This document shows, one piece after another, positions 50,409 through 59,449 of a stretch of DNA of 64,000 nt. The DNA is taken from NCBI RefSeq assembly GCF_022427145.1, contig NZ_JAKSXN010000003.1:1-64000 (forward strand), written 5' to 3'. The stretch's first letter is position 1; the number at the start of each line of letters is the position of its first letter. The notes under the pieces are model-generated. The model was given only the letters and a program-made list of their open reading frames with translations, was not told the DNA's origin and ran no database searches. The position numbers were made by a program, and so were the translations under genes. This DNA comes from Paenibacillus timonensis (GTDB taxonomy: Bacteria; Bacillota; Bacilli; Paenibacillales; Paenibacillaceae).

Positions 50409-51293
50409 TTAATTTTTATTTTGGTATTTATTACGAATCAATACTGCGGATAAATTCATCAAAATCAGAAGAGCAAGCAGCACCATAATACCGGCAGCAG
50501 CCAACTCGTGGAATTCAACTTGGGGCCTTGCGATCCAATTATAAATTTGGATTGGTATCACGGTGAATTGATCCAGCGGATTATCCGGAAGAAACGCCAC
50601 GAAGGTTAACGCACCAATCATTACAAGCGGTGCCGTCTCGCCAATCGCTCTTGAAAGAGATAAGATGACGCCGGTCAGTATCCCTGGAATAGCCGAAGGT
50701 AGCACAGCCCTCTGCACCGTCTGCCACTTGTTCGCTCCCAGGGCATAAGAGGCGTCTCTTCTGGATCTCGGTACGGCGCGAATAGCTTCCTGTGCAGACA
50801 CAATGATAATAGGCAATACTAATAAGGCCATCGTTAGCGCTCCGGACAAAATACTACGCCCCATCGCCAGAGGTTCAAATCCGCCGGCCCGGACGAATAG
50901 AGTCAAGCCAAGAATGCCATAAACGATGGAAGGCACGCCGGCCAAGGTACTGATATTGATTTGAATCAGTCTAGTCAAACGATTCTTCGGCGCATATTCC
51001 TCGAGATAAATTGCTGCCCCTACTCCAAAAATCAGTGCGACCGGAGCCATAATGGCAACCATGTAGGCGGTTCCTACAAGCGCGGATAAGAGTCCGGCTT
51101 CCTTAGGACGCCGTGAAGGAAAATTCGTGAAAAATTGCGGCGATAAGGCATGAATGCCATCGATCACAACGTCAACGATCAAGGCCGTCAAGCAGACAAT
51201 GCCAAATGAGGTGCAGACGATGAACAGCAAATGCAAGTAAAGGTCAGTTTTTCGACGAGCCCGGTTAAGTCTTTGATTCTCCAGCTCAAGCAT
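50409..51293 (-). CDS. pstA: Phosphate ABC transporter permease PstA
   Basis: This 294-residue permease has six membrane segments. The coupling loop EAIRAVPRSRRDASYALGAN is present. The ATG follows AAGGAGGAG and lies 2 bp after the pstC stop, so the two permeases are co-translated. Confidence 0.95.
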   Translation of the reverse strand: MLELENQRLNRARRKTDLYLHLLFIVCTSFGIVCLTALIVDVVIDGIHALSPQFFTNFPSRRPKEAGLLSALVGTAYMVAIMAPVALIFGVGAAIYLEEYAPKNRLTRLIQINISTLAGVPSIVYGILGLTLFVRAGGFEPLAMGRSILSGALTMALLVLPIIIVSAQEAIRAVPRSRRDASYALGANKWQTVQRAVLPSAIPGILTGVILSLSRAIGETAPLVMIGALTFVAFLPDNPLDQFTVIPIQIYNWIARPQVEFHELAAAGIMVLLALLILMNLSAVLIRNKYQNKN

Positions 51294-51295
51294 GA

Positions 51296-52243
51296 CTAAT
51301 ACTCCTCCTTAAAGCGTTTAGCCATATAGTGGGCAAAAATATTAAGCAGGAACGTGATCGCGAATAACGTCATCCCGACCGCAAAAATGGTTCCATACTC
51401 GACAGATCCGTGCGGCGTATCTCCAAGACTCACCTGTACGATATAGGCCGTCATGGTTTGAATGCTGTCCAGCGGATTTCCGGTTAATGTTGGGGTGGAT
51501 CCGGCTGCCACAGTAACGATCATCGTTTCGCCAATCGCTCTGGAGAAGGCCAGTACAAACGAAGCCACGATACCGGATAACGAAGCAGGCACGACAACTC
51601 TAAGAGCGACTTCAAGCTTTGTTGACCCTAGAGCATAGGCTCCATCCCTAAGTGAACGCGGAACAGCCAACATAGCGTCTTCGCTAAGCGAAGCAATCAT
51701 GGGAATGATCATGATCCCTACCACGATACCCGCACTTAATGCGTTGAATACAGGGACATCCTGGCCAACGGTTTCGCGAAACACCCACTGAATCATGGGT
51801 GTAACAAAGCTAAGCGCAAAGTATCCATAAACAATGGTGGGTACCCCCGCCAGAACTTCCAAAATGGGCTTGACGATCTTTCGAACCTTGCTTGGGGCGT
51901 ATTCGCTGAGATAAATCGCACTCGCCAAACCGATAGGCATCGCTACGAGGCAGGCAATAACTGTAATCAGCAGCGTACCGCTTAATAAAGGCAACACACC
52001 GAATGATTTGGGTTCAATTAAAGGGGCCCATTTCGTAGAAGTGAAAAATTCTATAGGCGATACAAGCCGAAAAAAATTGATGGTTTCTGACAAAAGCGTG
52101 TAGACAATACCGATGGTCGTCAACACGGATACAGATGCAAATAGAAATAACAACTTGGGTATAAACCAATTCATAAGTGATTTTCGTTCATTTCTAAAGG
52201 ATACGATTGGGTTTGCGGTTTTTGGTTCATGTTCAGCGCCCAA
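51296..52243 (-). CDS. pstC: Phosphate ABC transporter permease PstC
   Basis: This permease of about 315 residues carries the EAA-type loop ([21 protein letters not shown]). The frame is open to a GTG at 52261. The TTG at 52243, eight bases after AGGAGAG, is the better start. It forms the pore with PstA. It is separated from pstS by a hairpin. Confidence 0.94.
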   Translation of the reverse strand: MGAEHEPKTANPIVSFRNERKSLMNWFIPKLLFLFASVSVLTTIGIVYTLLSETINFFRLVSPIEFFTSTKWAPLIEPKSFGVLPLLSGTLLITVIACLVAMPIGLASAIYLSEYAPSKVRKIVKPILEVLAGVPTIVYGYFALSFVTPMIQWVFRETVGQDVPVFNALSAGIVVGIMIIPMIASLSEDAMLAVPRSLRDGAYALGSTKLEVALRVVVPASLSGIVASFVLAFSRAIGETMIVTVAAGSTPTLTGNPLDSIQTMTAYIVQVSLGDTPHGSVEYGTIFAVGMTLFAITFLLNIFAHYMAKRFKEEY

Positions 52244-52298
52244 ATGGATTACTCTCCTCACTTATAAAAATTCCTTTGGGATAGGGATGAAAATAAAT

Positions 52299-52333
52299 CC
52301 CCCTTCAAAGGATAAACATAAAAATGAAGGGGG
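52299..52333 (-). terminator. Hairpin between pstS and pstC (attenuator)
   Basis: Arms CCCCCTTCA (52299-52307) and TGAAGGGGG (52325-52333) are followed on the minus strand by ATTTATTTT. Such hairpins after pstS usually give more binding protein than permease. Confidence 0.75.
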
Positions 52334-52362
52334 ATGTCCCGTAATGACTATTGGCTTAATAA

Positions 52363-53358
52363 TTATTTCAATTTAGCTTTTGATTCAGCTAACTTATCGT
52401 CAGGAAGCGGTACATACCCCACCTCAGTCGCTAATTCACCCGCATGATCAACAAAGAAATTCACGAACTCTTTAACTTCAGGGCGTTCATAAGAGCTCGT
52501 TTTAACATAGATGAAAAGTGGACGGCTCAAAGGCGTGTAAGATCCATCTCGAACTGTCTCTACAGTAGGTTCTACAGCGGTACCATCCTCATTAACGATG
52601 GCAACCGTACGCAGTTTATCCTGGTTTTCCTCATAATAAGCCAAACCGAAATAACCTAAACCATTCTTGTTTCCGGCAATCCCTTGAACCAGGGCGTTAT
52701 CATCCTCACTAAATGAAACCTGGTCGTCATTACGGCTTGCCTGGGCTTCACCATTTACAGCTTCCGTAAAATAATCGAATGTTCCGGAATCCGCACCTGG
52801 AGAGAAAATGTTGATCTTTTCATTCGGCCACCCCGGTCGAACATCGGACCAGTTAACCACCGTACTTTCCGGTTTGAAAATCGCATTCAATTCTTCCACG
52901 GTCACTTGGTCTACCCAATCATTTTGCGGATTGACGATGACAGCCAAACCATCATAAGCAACCATCAATTCGATATATTCAATTCCGGCAGCCTTAGCCG
53001 CTTCCGCTTCCTCGTCCTTAATCGGTCTTGAGGCATTACTGATATCGGTCTCACCGGCAATAAATCGTTTAAAACCGCCGCCGGTTCCCGAAACACCAAC
53101 CGGAACCCGCACGTCGCTGTGCTCTTTACTAAATTCTTCGGCTACAGCTTCTGTTAATGGAAACACGGTGCTGGAACCGTCGATTTCAATTTGACCCGAC
53201 AGTTTTGTCTCTCCTGCAGAATTCGATGGTGCCGCTGAACTTTGTCCATTCGTTTCCGTGTTACCGGCTCCTTGATTAGCCTGATCATTGGATTGACCGC
53301 ATGCCGCAAGCATACTCACGGTGGCAGTGATCAGCAAAATCATTAACCCTTTCTTCAA
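52363..53358 (-). CDS. pstS: Phosphate-binding lipoprotein PstS
   Basis: This is a 331-residue lipoprotein. The start is a TTG at 53358 spaced from GGGAGAGGG. The frame is open to 53547, but the upstream part does not resemble coding sequence and contains the Pho box. The lipobox is MLAAC (Cys near residue 20). The mature part has a Ser/Gly/Thr-rich linker and then the phosphate-binding signatures [26 protein letters not shown] and ADSGTFDYF. It captures phosphate at the membrane surface for PstCAB. Confidence 0.94.
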   Translation of the reverse strand: MKKGLMILLITATVSMLAACGQSNDQANQGAGNTETNGQSSAAPSNSAGETKLSGQIEIDGSSTVFPLTEAVAEEFSKEHSDVRVPVGVSGTGGGFKRFIAGETDISNASRPIKDEEAEAAKAAGIEYIELMVAYDGLAVIVNPQNDWVDQVTVEELNAIFKPESTVVNWSDVRPGWPNEKINIFSPGADSGTFDYFTEAVNGEAQASRNDDQVSFSEDDNALVQGIAGNKNGLGYFGLAYYEENQDKLRTVAIVNEDGTAVEPTVETVRDGSYTPLSRPLFIYVKTSSYERPEVKEFVNFFVDHAGELATEVGYVPLPDDKLAESKAKLK

Positions 53359-53413
53359 CAACAAGACCCTCTCCCATTCAAATATAATTATGTTACGATG
53401 TGATCGTATATCT

Positions 53414-53457
53414 TGAATGTTTGAAGAATGTTCTCGTTTTGTAATCTCTATGTAAAA
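53414..53457 (-). promoter_or_regulatory. Pho box (PhoP binding repeats) upstream of pstS
   Basis: On the minus strand four ACA-containing repeats (TTTTACA, GATTACA, GAGAACA, TCAAACA) recur every 11 bp; the plus-strand TGTs start at 53418, 53429, 53440 and 53451. This matches the Bacillus PhoP consensus TT(A/C/T)ACA with about 5-bp spacers. Confidence 0.8.
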
Positions 53458-53613
53458 TAGATAGTTTTTGTTCGATTTCCTAAAATATTTTCTAAATTCG
53501 TCTTGAATTTCATATAAGATAATGTTTATATAATTATGACATAACATGTTGAAGAAATAAACTGCTAAATGAAGATGATTGGAGAAGCGTTATATGAAAA
53601 AGGAGGGAACCCC

Positions 53614-54327
53614 GTGACTCATAGAGCCCTTATTATCCAGGCTGAAACACTTACCGGTGAGTTCATCGCAAAGAAACTATCCGAGAAAAATTATGTGCCT
53701 GAAGTTATTCCTAGTGGAGAACTCGGCCTACACGCCGCGTTGACCGCTCCGTTCGATATTGTTATTCTTGACCTTATCGTAAATGGTGAAAAAAGCGGAT
53801 TTCAGATTTTGCGAACGATAAGACAAAAGAACAATCGCGTTCCCGTTATTATTTTGTCGGATCAGAATCAGGAAAAGGATATCGTTGAAGCTTTGGAGAG
53901 TGGGGCTGACGAGTTTGTAAAGAAGCCGTTTGGAATGGCTGAGTTTATGGCTCGAGTCGAAACCGTGATCCGAAGAACCCATAAAAATAAACGTCCGGAG
54001 CAATCAGCCTACTCCAGACGTTATTATCAAATCGGAGAATTAACGATTTCCCCGGATAAATATGAGGTTGAATCAAGCGGACAAATCATTGAGCTAAACC
54101 CGAAAGAATTTCAGCTCTTGAATTTTCTTTCCCAACGAGCCGACTTGCCCTTATCGCGTAAAGTTCTTCTCGACTCCATATGGGGAACGGAGTACAAGGG
54201 TAGTCCACGAATCGTAAATGTTTATATCAGCTCACTGCGCAAAAAACTTGAACCGCATCAAAACACGATACAAATTAAACGCGTCCAAGGTATCGGTTAT
54301 AAACTGGTTTTATTGAACCGCAATTAG
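53614..54327 (+). CDS. OmpR-type regulator with altered receiver, divergent from pstS
   Basis: The protein has 237 residues from a GTG at 53614 with AAGGAGG six bases upstream. An earlier ATG at 53569 has no good site. The receiver domain keeps the phospho-acceptor (VILDLIV, D53) and the late Lys (KKPFG). The acidic pair that binds magnesium reads Q-A (LIIQAET) instead of D-D/E. An OmpR/PhoB winged helix follows (ELNPKEFQLLNFL; RVQGIGYKL). No histidine kinase gene is next to it. It diverges from pstS, so it may share that control region. Confidence 0.88.
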   Translation: MTHRALIIQAETLTGEFIAKKLSEKNYVPEVIPSGELGLHAALTAPFDIVILDLIVNGEKSGFQILRTIRQKNNRVPVIILSDQNQEKDIVEALESGADEFVKKPFGMAEFMARVETVIRRTHKNKRPEQSAYSRRYYQIGELTISPDKYEVESSGQIIELNPKEFQLLNFLSQRADLPLSRKVLLDSIWGTEYKGSPRIVNVYISSLRKKLEPHQNTIQIKRVQGIGYKLVLLNRN

Positions 54328-54650
54328 TCACAAACCGAAGCGGCCGTTTGTTGGTCCAGCCAATCAATCATCGCGGCTTGGGAAGGAATATGATTCAAAA
54401 CGTCTTTAACATAAGGCTTATCCTCAATCGTCAAGGAGTAATAGGTCCACTTCCCTCTTCTGATTTCGCTTACCAATCCCCCTGCCTTCATTTTACGCAA
54501 ATGTTGGCTTATGCTTGGTTGTGACATCTGAAGGATATCCACAATGTTGCAAACACAAAGCTCCCTTTCTTTCAATAGTCCCAGGATCGTGAGTCTGGAT
54601 TTATCTCCTAACAATTTAAAGGTCTCGGCCATTGTATCTAATTTATCCAT
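54324..54650 (-). CDS. ArsR-family metal-responsive repressor
   Basis: The protein has 108 residues. The metal-site motif LCVCNIVDIL precedes the recognition helix MSQPSISQHLRKMKAGGL, and the wing reads RRGKWTYYSL. It is very like the repressor at 47823-48155, so As(III) or Sb(III) is the likely ligand. It converges on, and overlaps by 4 bp, the plus-strand regulator gene. No efflux gene follows it. A possible permease remnant lies upstream, on the other strand, at about 54754-54950. Confidence 0.9.
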   Translation of the reverse strand: MDKLDTMAETFKLLGDKSRLTILGLLKERELCVCNIVDILQMSQPSISQHLRKMKAGGLVSEIRRGKWTYYSLTIEDKPYVKDVLNHIPSQAAMIDWLDQQTAASVCD

Positions 54651-54969
54651 GAGTGTTCCCCTCCAGAGATGGCGCTATTTTTCAAAAACACATATTTATA
54701 TAATTGTATTATAATATATAATTTGCAAAAAGTCTTTATATCGTGATTGATTTGTGGCGCTCCCTAACCTCAGTAACGTATTAGCGACCGGACAACGTTT
54801 GGGCATTGTGATGGTCTTTCTCTTCTCCTTCCCTGTACTCGACCCGACCATAGTCACATTAATGGCTGCCACCTGGGGAGCTGACATAACCCGTAATGTC
54901 ACTACTATAACGTTTCAGTTGCTAATGCCTTATAGGTGTTTCAAGCTGAGCATGTACCTTTATCAGCCC
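54651..54969. other. Intergenic region with possible membrane-protein remnant
   Basis: The 54651-54740 part is AT-rich and probably holds the ArsR promoter and operator. From about 54754 a plus-strand frame encodes a hydrophobic stretch (LGIVMVFLFSFPVLDPTIV, then TLMAATWGADITR) like a piece of a multi-span transporter. There is no ribosome site or full-length gene, so a decayed fragment is likely. Confidence 0.35.
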
Positions 54970-55212
54970 CTACTTAATATTCCGACCTTGGTTGTTCAAT
55001 AATTCACGTTTATGAATAAATTCTTCATCATTGATTTCGCCTTTGGCATAACGTTCTTTTACAATCTTAAGGGGACCGTCTTCAACTCTATATTTCCTTA
55101 TGAGTAATCGTGTTACTACATAAATTGTTGCGCCAACAGCAATGATTAGAATAAGTAACCAGATTCCCATGATAGTGCACATTAAGACCATTACGGAACC
55201 ATTCATCATCAT
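54970..55212 (-). CDS. SHOCT-domain membrane protein
   Basis: The protein has 80 residues with one membrane helix (about residues 10-36) and a C-terminal SHOCT motif (VKERYAKGEINDEEF, then HKRELL). SHOCT is a short module often at the end of small membrane proteins and thought to help oligomerisation. The ATG follows GGGAGG. Similar small proteins are frequent in copper and other metal loci of Bacillota. It stands alone on the minus strand. Confidence 0.85.
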   Translation of the reverse strand: MMMNGSVMVLMCTIMGIWLLILIIAVGATIYVVTRLLIRKYRVEDGPLKIVKERYAKGEINDEEFIHKRELLNNQGRNIK

Positions 55213-55272
55213 ACATACCTCCCGATATTAGAATCTTCATTTTTTTAAACCGAATATTCCTTGAGATCGCCT

Positions 55273-55302
55273 AAACAAAAAACAGTAGCCTCGCAAGGCT
55301 AC
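55273..55302 (-). terminator. Rho-independent terminator after the M23 peptidase
   Basis: The stem GTAGCC/GGCTAC (55285-55290 with 55297-55302) is followed on the minus strand by TGTTTTTTG. It lies 55 bp after the stop at 55357. Confidence 0.75.
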
Positions 55303-55356
55303 CGCTAGCGTCCTCAATCCTTATGAAGGTCTGTTTTTGACTTAATAAGCGACTTT

Positions 55357-56586
55357 CTAGTTTAAATAAGGTAACGGATCCACTGGTTTCCCGTCAATTC
55401 GCACCTCAAAATGCAAGTTATTCCCCGTTGCAGTTCCTGTACTTCCGACCTCAGCAATTTTTTGTCCTCGTTTTACCGTGTCCCCTTTTTTCACTTTAAT
55501 TCCATTATTGCGAATATGGGCGTAAAGCGTCCAAACGCTGTCTCCATGGTCGACAATAACCGTGTTGCCATAACCACTCCACCATTCTGCAACAATGACA
55601 ACGCCACTTTCGGCAGCCTGAATTTCCGTTCCCTGAGGGGCTGCATAGTCAACACCTTTGTGCATTTTAACTTCCCCGGTGACCGGATGTACTCGAGTTC
55701 CGTACTTTGAAGATAAACGAGCCCCCGGAATCGGTAGGGACATGGCTCCCGAACCACTTTTCACTTTTTCTGATGAAAAATTAGAGTTTGTACTTTTATA
55801 TGTGTAAACTTGCTCCGACTTCAGCTTGTTTTTTTCTTTTTCAAGTATTGCTCTTTTTGTAGCGAGTTCGATCAATAAAGTCTCCTGCTCTTCCGAAATA
55901 TCTTCAGATTCTTCAATCTCCTCGCTGTATCGGGCAATCAGTTGCTGCTTCTCATCCTCTTTATTTTCCAAAACGCTTTTCCGCGACTCCGCTTCAACAT
56001 ACAAGGTCTTTATTTCCTCATAATCCTCCTTCAATTTCCGTTGCTGCTCTAATAGAAGCTCCTTGTCCTTATTATATTCATCTAATAACATTCGATCCTG
56101 ATTGGCTATAGCTTGCAATACTTCGGCACGTTCTAAAAAGTCAATAAAACTTGTCGAGGACAACAATACGTCCAAGTAAGAAACATTTCCGTCTGTATAC
56201 ATCAACCGTATTCGAGAATCCAGCCATTTGGAGCGCTCCTTGACTCTTTGCTTGGTTTTGTCCAACTTTTCGTTAGTCTGGAGTAATTCTGCCTCTGCTT
56301 GCTCAGTATCAATGGCGATTTTAGTCAATTCTTCGCTTACGGAGTCGATCTCAATCAATATTTGTTTGATATAGTTTTTATTTTTATTGACATAATGCTC
56401 GGCTTCCTGTTGCTGTTTTTCTGCAGCTTTTTGCTTTTGCTCAGCTATTTTCGCCCGTTCTTGAAGTTGTTTCAGTTCGTTGTCTAATTGGCTAACGGTT
56501 TTGGCATAAATATGATCCAAAGGGCGGAATAAGAATGTGATTAAAATCACAAATACGGTCGCAGATAACCATTTTCTCAAGTTCAA
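55357..56586 (-). CDS. EnvC-like M23 family peptidase with coiled coil
   Basis: This 409-residue exported protein has a signal peptide or N-terminal anchor (about 5-28) and a long coiled coil (about 30-265, heptads rich in Glu, Lys and Gln). A C-terminal M23 peptidase domain follows (about 285-405) with SSKYGTRVHPVTG, MHKGVDYAAP, YAHI and NNLHFEVR. The zinc ligands H, D and HxH-like residues are mostly visible (HKGVD, LHFEVR). It cuts peptide cross-links in the cell wall or activates an amidase. It is flanked by a terminator and probably monocistronic. Confidence 0.92.
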   Translation of the reverse strand: MNLRKWLSATVFVILITFLFRPLDHIYAKTVSQLDNELKQLQERAKIAEQKQKAAEKQQQEAEHYVNKNKNYIKQILIEIDSVSEELTKIAIDTEQAEAELLQTNEKLDKTKQRVKERSKWLDSRIRLMYTDGNVSYLDVLLSSTSFIDFLERAEVLQAIANQDRMLLDEYNKDKELLLEQQRKLKEDYEEIKTLYVEAESRKSVLENKEDEKQQLIARYSEEIEESEDISEEQETLLIELATKRAILEKEKNKLKSEQVYTYKSTNSNFSSEKVKSGSGAMSLPIPGARLSSKYGTRVHPVTGEVKMHKGVDYAAPQGTEIQAAESGVVIVAEWWSGYGNTVIVDHGDSVWTLYAHIRNNGIKVKKGDTVKRGQKIAEVGSTGTATGNNLHFEVRIDGKPVDPLPYLN

Positions 56587-56698
56587 CTACACTTCCCCAT
56601 TTTCTTATGTTTTTTATTTCTCATTTCATATTAGTATTGTAATTAAGAAATATAGAGAAAGAATGTAGAAAGTACGAAGAAATAACTTATTATTGAAG

Positions 56699-57166
56699 CT
56701 ACTCATTCAAAAATTCTATTAGCTTTTTTACGCCCTTTTCAAACGACTTAAGCTCATTTTCATTAAGCTCATCTCGAATCCATTGGTCAAATGGCTTAAC
56801 AAAAAATTCCTCATTGGCAAAATATACTGATTCTCCTTTATCGGTTAAAATTACAGTCACCTTATTAGAACCACGCATTAGGAAACGCTGAACTAAACCT
56901 TTGTTCTCCATTCGATCAATGATCTGAGTAATAGCTCCATTCGTTACACCAATTCGGTTAGCTAATTGTCCCATAATCATTCCTCTGCCAGTACCGATAG
57001 TTTGAATGACATGGATTTCACTGGGAGTGAAAGAACCGATCGAACCCAAATTTCTCGGTTGTCGTTCGCGCAGCCGGATTTGATGGAGTAATCGTGTAAA
57101 TAGAAAGCTGGTTGTCGTTCCAGGTAGTCCTTTCCCCAAGGCCAAAGTATCCGAACTTTTGCTCAT
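56699..57166 (-). CDS. MarR-family transcriptional regulator
   Basis: This 155-residue winged-helix protein has MIMGQLANRIGVTNGAITQI (helix-turn-helix, near 70-90), then the wing around KVTVILTDKG. The N-terminus has a flexible leader. No efflux gene or enzyme is next to it to suggest a ligand. It is 112 bp upstream of the M23 gene on the same strand and 158 bp after the histidine kinase. The ATG follows AGGAGTGAGG. Confidence 0.88.
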   Translation of the reverse strand: MSKSSDTLALGKGLPGTTTSFLFTRLLHQIRLRERQPRNLGSIGSFTPSEIHVIQTIGTGRGMIMGQLANRIGVTNGAITQIIDRMENKGLVQRFLMRGSNKVTVILTDKGESVYFANEEFFVKPFDQWIRDELNENELKSFEKGVKKLIEFLNE

Positions 57167-57281
57167 TTTTCCTCACTCCTTAATGAATTTTCATATCTTT
57201 TTACTTTCTAGCAATAGATTACTAGAAATAACTAAGATAACCCTGAGATTATCCTTAGAATTTGATAAGAATTTTCTCACG

Positions 57282-57320
57282 AACTAATGCTCTATCCAAA
57301 ATACAGATAGAGCATTAGTT
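57282..57320. repeat. Perfect 15-bp inverted repeat after the histidine kinase
   Basis: Arms 57282-57296 and 57306-57320 pair perfectly across a 9-nt loop, 4 bp past the kinase stop. There is no T-run on either side, so it is not a standard terminator. It may still end transcription or protect the mRNA end. Confidence 0.7.
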
Positions 57321-57324
57321 ACTT

Positions 57325-58704
57325 TCAAGTTATGATTTTGGGTAAACAGACTTTGAATAGACTTCCTTGGCCTGGTGAGCTTGTCACCTTGATAGAACCA
57401 TCATGGATATCAACGATACTCTTCGCAAGTGCTAAGCCCAAGCCTGTACCTTCGGATGTGTACATTCTTGCCGGTTTGCTTCGGTAAAAGCGGTCAAATA
57501 TATGGGGGATATCATCCGGCTCGATCCCAATACCTGTATCGTCAATCTCAACACCACAATAATCTGAATCCTGAAAAATCGATAGGGTAATTTGCCCGCT
57601 TTCCGGCGTATATCTTATCGCATTTTCAAGTAATATAAGGATCAATTGTTTGAGGAGATCTTCATTGCCCCAAGTCATTACTGAGGGTTGATATTTAAAA
57701 GTGATTTCCACTTTAGGATTGGAGGATAGAATTCGTGATTCCAATTCCTTTAAAATATTGGATACATCAACGATTCCTTTTTGAATCTCATGTCCGGCAT
57801 CCGCCCGAGCCAGAGATAGCAAATCGCCTACAAGCTTTGACATCCGTTTAGCTTCTCTAGATACGTCGCTCAAAATATCGGCTTTTTCTTCTGAAGGAAT
57901 ATTCGCATTCTTCTGCAGAATATCCAAATTTCCGCGTATCGCTGTCAAAGGAGCCCTAAGCTCATGCGATGCGTAAGAAATAAATCTACGTTGGCCGACA
58001 AACGCTTTTTCCAAACTATCTAACATTTCATTAAAAGTTTCCGCCAGGTGGCCTAACTCATCTTTGGCCCCCGAATATACAACCCTTTGGTTAAAACTTT
58101 GTGATTCCGTTATAGCCTGCGCCGTTTGGCTAATGATCTCTACTCCACTTAATGATTTGCGGGCCATGAACCAACTGGCGATGGCTGCCAGAAGTAATCC
58201 TGTAAACGTTACGCCAAAGATTGACCACCCCAAACGTACCAAGGAGGCATCAACTTGCTGTAGAGAAACCTCAGCTTGTATATAGCCGACAATATTTTGC
58301 CGATAGCGTATCGGCGTCACCATCACACGGAAACGATTATTTTCTTGATCTGTATAAGTTAGCAAACGATCTTGCGTCTTGTTGAAATCCGTGAATGGAG
58401 TATCTGGAGCTCGATAAGGATTGGCGCTCTTCGCAATATTTTTTCCTGTTCGGTCCCTAACGATGACATAAACGCCATTTAAAGAAAACTCCTCGAAGGA
58501 AAAATTCGCTTCGGTTAAAGGGGTTCCTTCAACTAATCCTTTCTCCAGTTCCTCCCGAATATGCAAGGACACACTGGTAAGCAAACGATCCTGGTCTCTA
58601 TAATATGAAGCGTGATGCATAAAAAAGATGGATGATGTAATTCCGATCAACAATATTCCAAAAATAAGGGTACTCCAGAGGGTTAAGCGCATTCTTATCG
58701 GCAT
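57325..58704 (-). CDS. Sensor histidine kinase of a two-component system
   Basis: The protein has 459 residues with membrane helices at about 10-30 and 160-182, an extracytoplasmic domain between them, a HAMP domain (about 182-235), and then the kinase. The H-box is ISYASHELRAPL with His247. The N-box is ILLENAIRYTPE, and the G-boxes are DDTGIGIEP and GTGLGLALAKS. The gene starts 4 bp after the response regulator stop. The copper genes upstream make a CusS/CssS-type envelope or metal sensor likely, but the sensor domain does not show a known metal motif. Confidence 0.93.
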   Translation of the reverse strand: MPIRMRLTLWSTLIFGILLIGITSSIFFMHHASYYRDQDRLLTSVSLHIREELEKGLVEGTPLTEANFSFEEFSLNGVYVIVRDRTGKNIAKSANPYRAPDTPFTDFNKTQDRLLTYTDQENNRFRVMVTPIRYRQNIVGYIQAEVSLQQVDASLVRLGWSIFGVTFTGLLLAAIASWFMARKSLSGVEIISQTAQAITESQSFNQRVVYSGAKDELGHLAETFNEMLDSLEKAFVGQRRFISYASHELRAPLTAIRGNLDILQKNANIPSEEKADILSDVSREAKRMSKLVGDLLSLARADAGHEIQKGIVDVSNILKELESRILSSNPKVEITFKYQPSVMTWGNEDLLKQLILILLENAIRYTPESGQITLSIFQDSDYCGVEIDDTGIGIEPDDIPHIFDRFYRSKPARMYTSEGTGLGLALAKSIVDIHDGSIKVTSSPGQGSLFKVCLPKIIT

Positions 58705-58708
58705 CGCA

Positions 58709-59386
58709 TTATTCCCTCAATACATAACCGGCGCCTCTGACAGTATGAATAAGGCGAGGTTCATTCTGCGCTTCCAGCTTACTCCGCAAATAGCCTACAT
58801 ATACCTCCAAAACGTTTGACTCCCCTCGAAAATCGAATCCCCATACTCTTTCCATAAGCAGCTCCCGGGTCAAAACTTGCTGAGGATGTTTCATGAAAAA
58901 ACAGAGGAGATTAAACTCGGTTGTGGAAAATTCAATCGTACGCGATCCTCGAAATGCCTGACGCGTTGAAAGATCGAGTACCAGATCAGAAAAGATCAGT
59001 TTTTCGTCTTCCTTCTTCTGATGATCAAGTCGCCGTAACAAAGCTTTAACCCTTGCAACTAACTCTTCAAACGCAAAAGGTTTAACCAAATAATCGTCAG
59101 CGCCTGTCTCAAGGCCATGGACCCGATCTGCAATGGAATCCATACCGGTAACCATAAGAATTGGAATGCCCGCATCTTTCCGTAACCTTTTGCAAACTTC
59201 CAACCCATCAAGATCAGGCATCATGATATCCAGAATGATTAAATCCGGCTCATCTTCCAGCACCAGATTAAGGCCTTCTTTCCCTCCGTTCGCAACAGTG
59301 ACCTCGTATCCTTCATATGTTAATCCCCTTCGAATCATGGTCGATATCGTCTTATCGTCATCTATTATAAGAATTTTGGCACTCAC
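58709..59386 (-). CDS. OmpR-family response regulator
   Basis: This 225-residue protein starts at a GTG with GAGGTGAAAAG. The receiver domain is complete (LIIDDD, LIILDIMMPD with the phospho-acceptor, and KPFAFEELVARV). A winged helix follows (STTEFNLLCFFM, then HTVRGAGYVL). It is the partner of the kinase 4 bp downstream. A 63-bp gap separates it from the cupredoxin gene. Confidence 0.95.
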   Translation of the reverse strand: MSAKILIIDDDKTISTMIRRGLTYEGYEVTVANGGKEGLNLVLEDEPDLIILDIMMPDLDGLEVCKRLRKDAGIPILMVTGMDSIADRVHGLETGADDYLVKPFAFEELVARVKALLRRLDHQKKEDEKLIFSDLVLDLSTRQAFRGSRTIEFSTTEFNLLCFFMKHPQQVLTRELLMERVWGFDFRGESNVLEVYVGYLRSKLEAQNEPRLIHTVRGAGYVLRE

Positions 59387-59449
59387 TAACTTTTCACCTC
59401 TCCACTGCCCCCATGACTGCCTGCATTATTTATTGTAGGCCGAAGGTTT

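Noticed and set aside
52363-53547. 394-codon version of PstS
   Set aside because: The upstream 63 codons run across the Pho box and lack coding character. The lipoprotein signal starts at the TTG at 53358.
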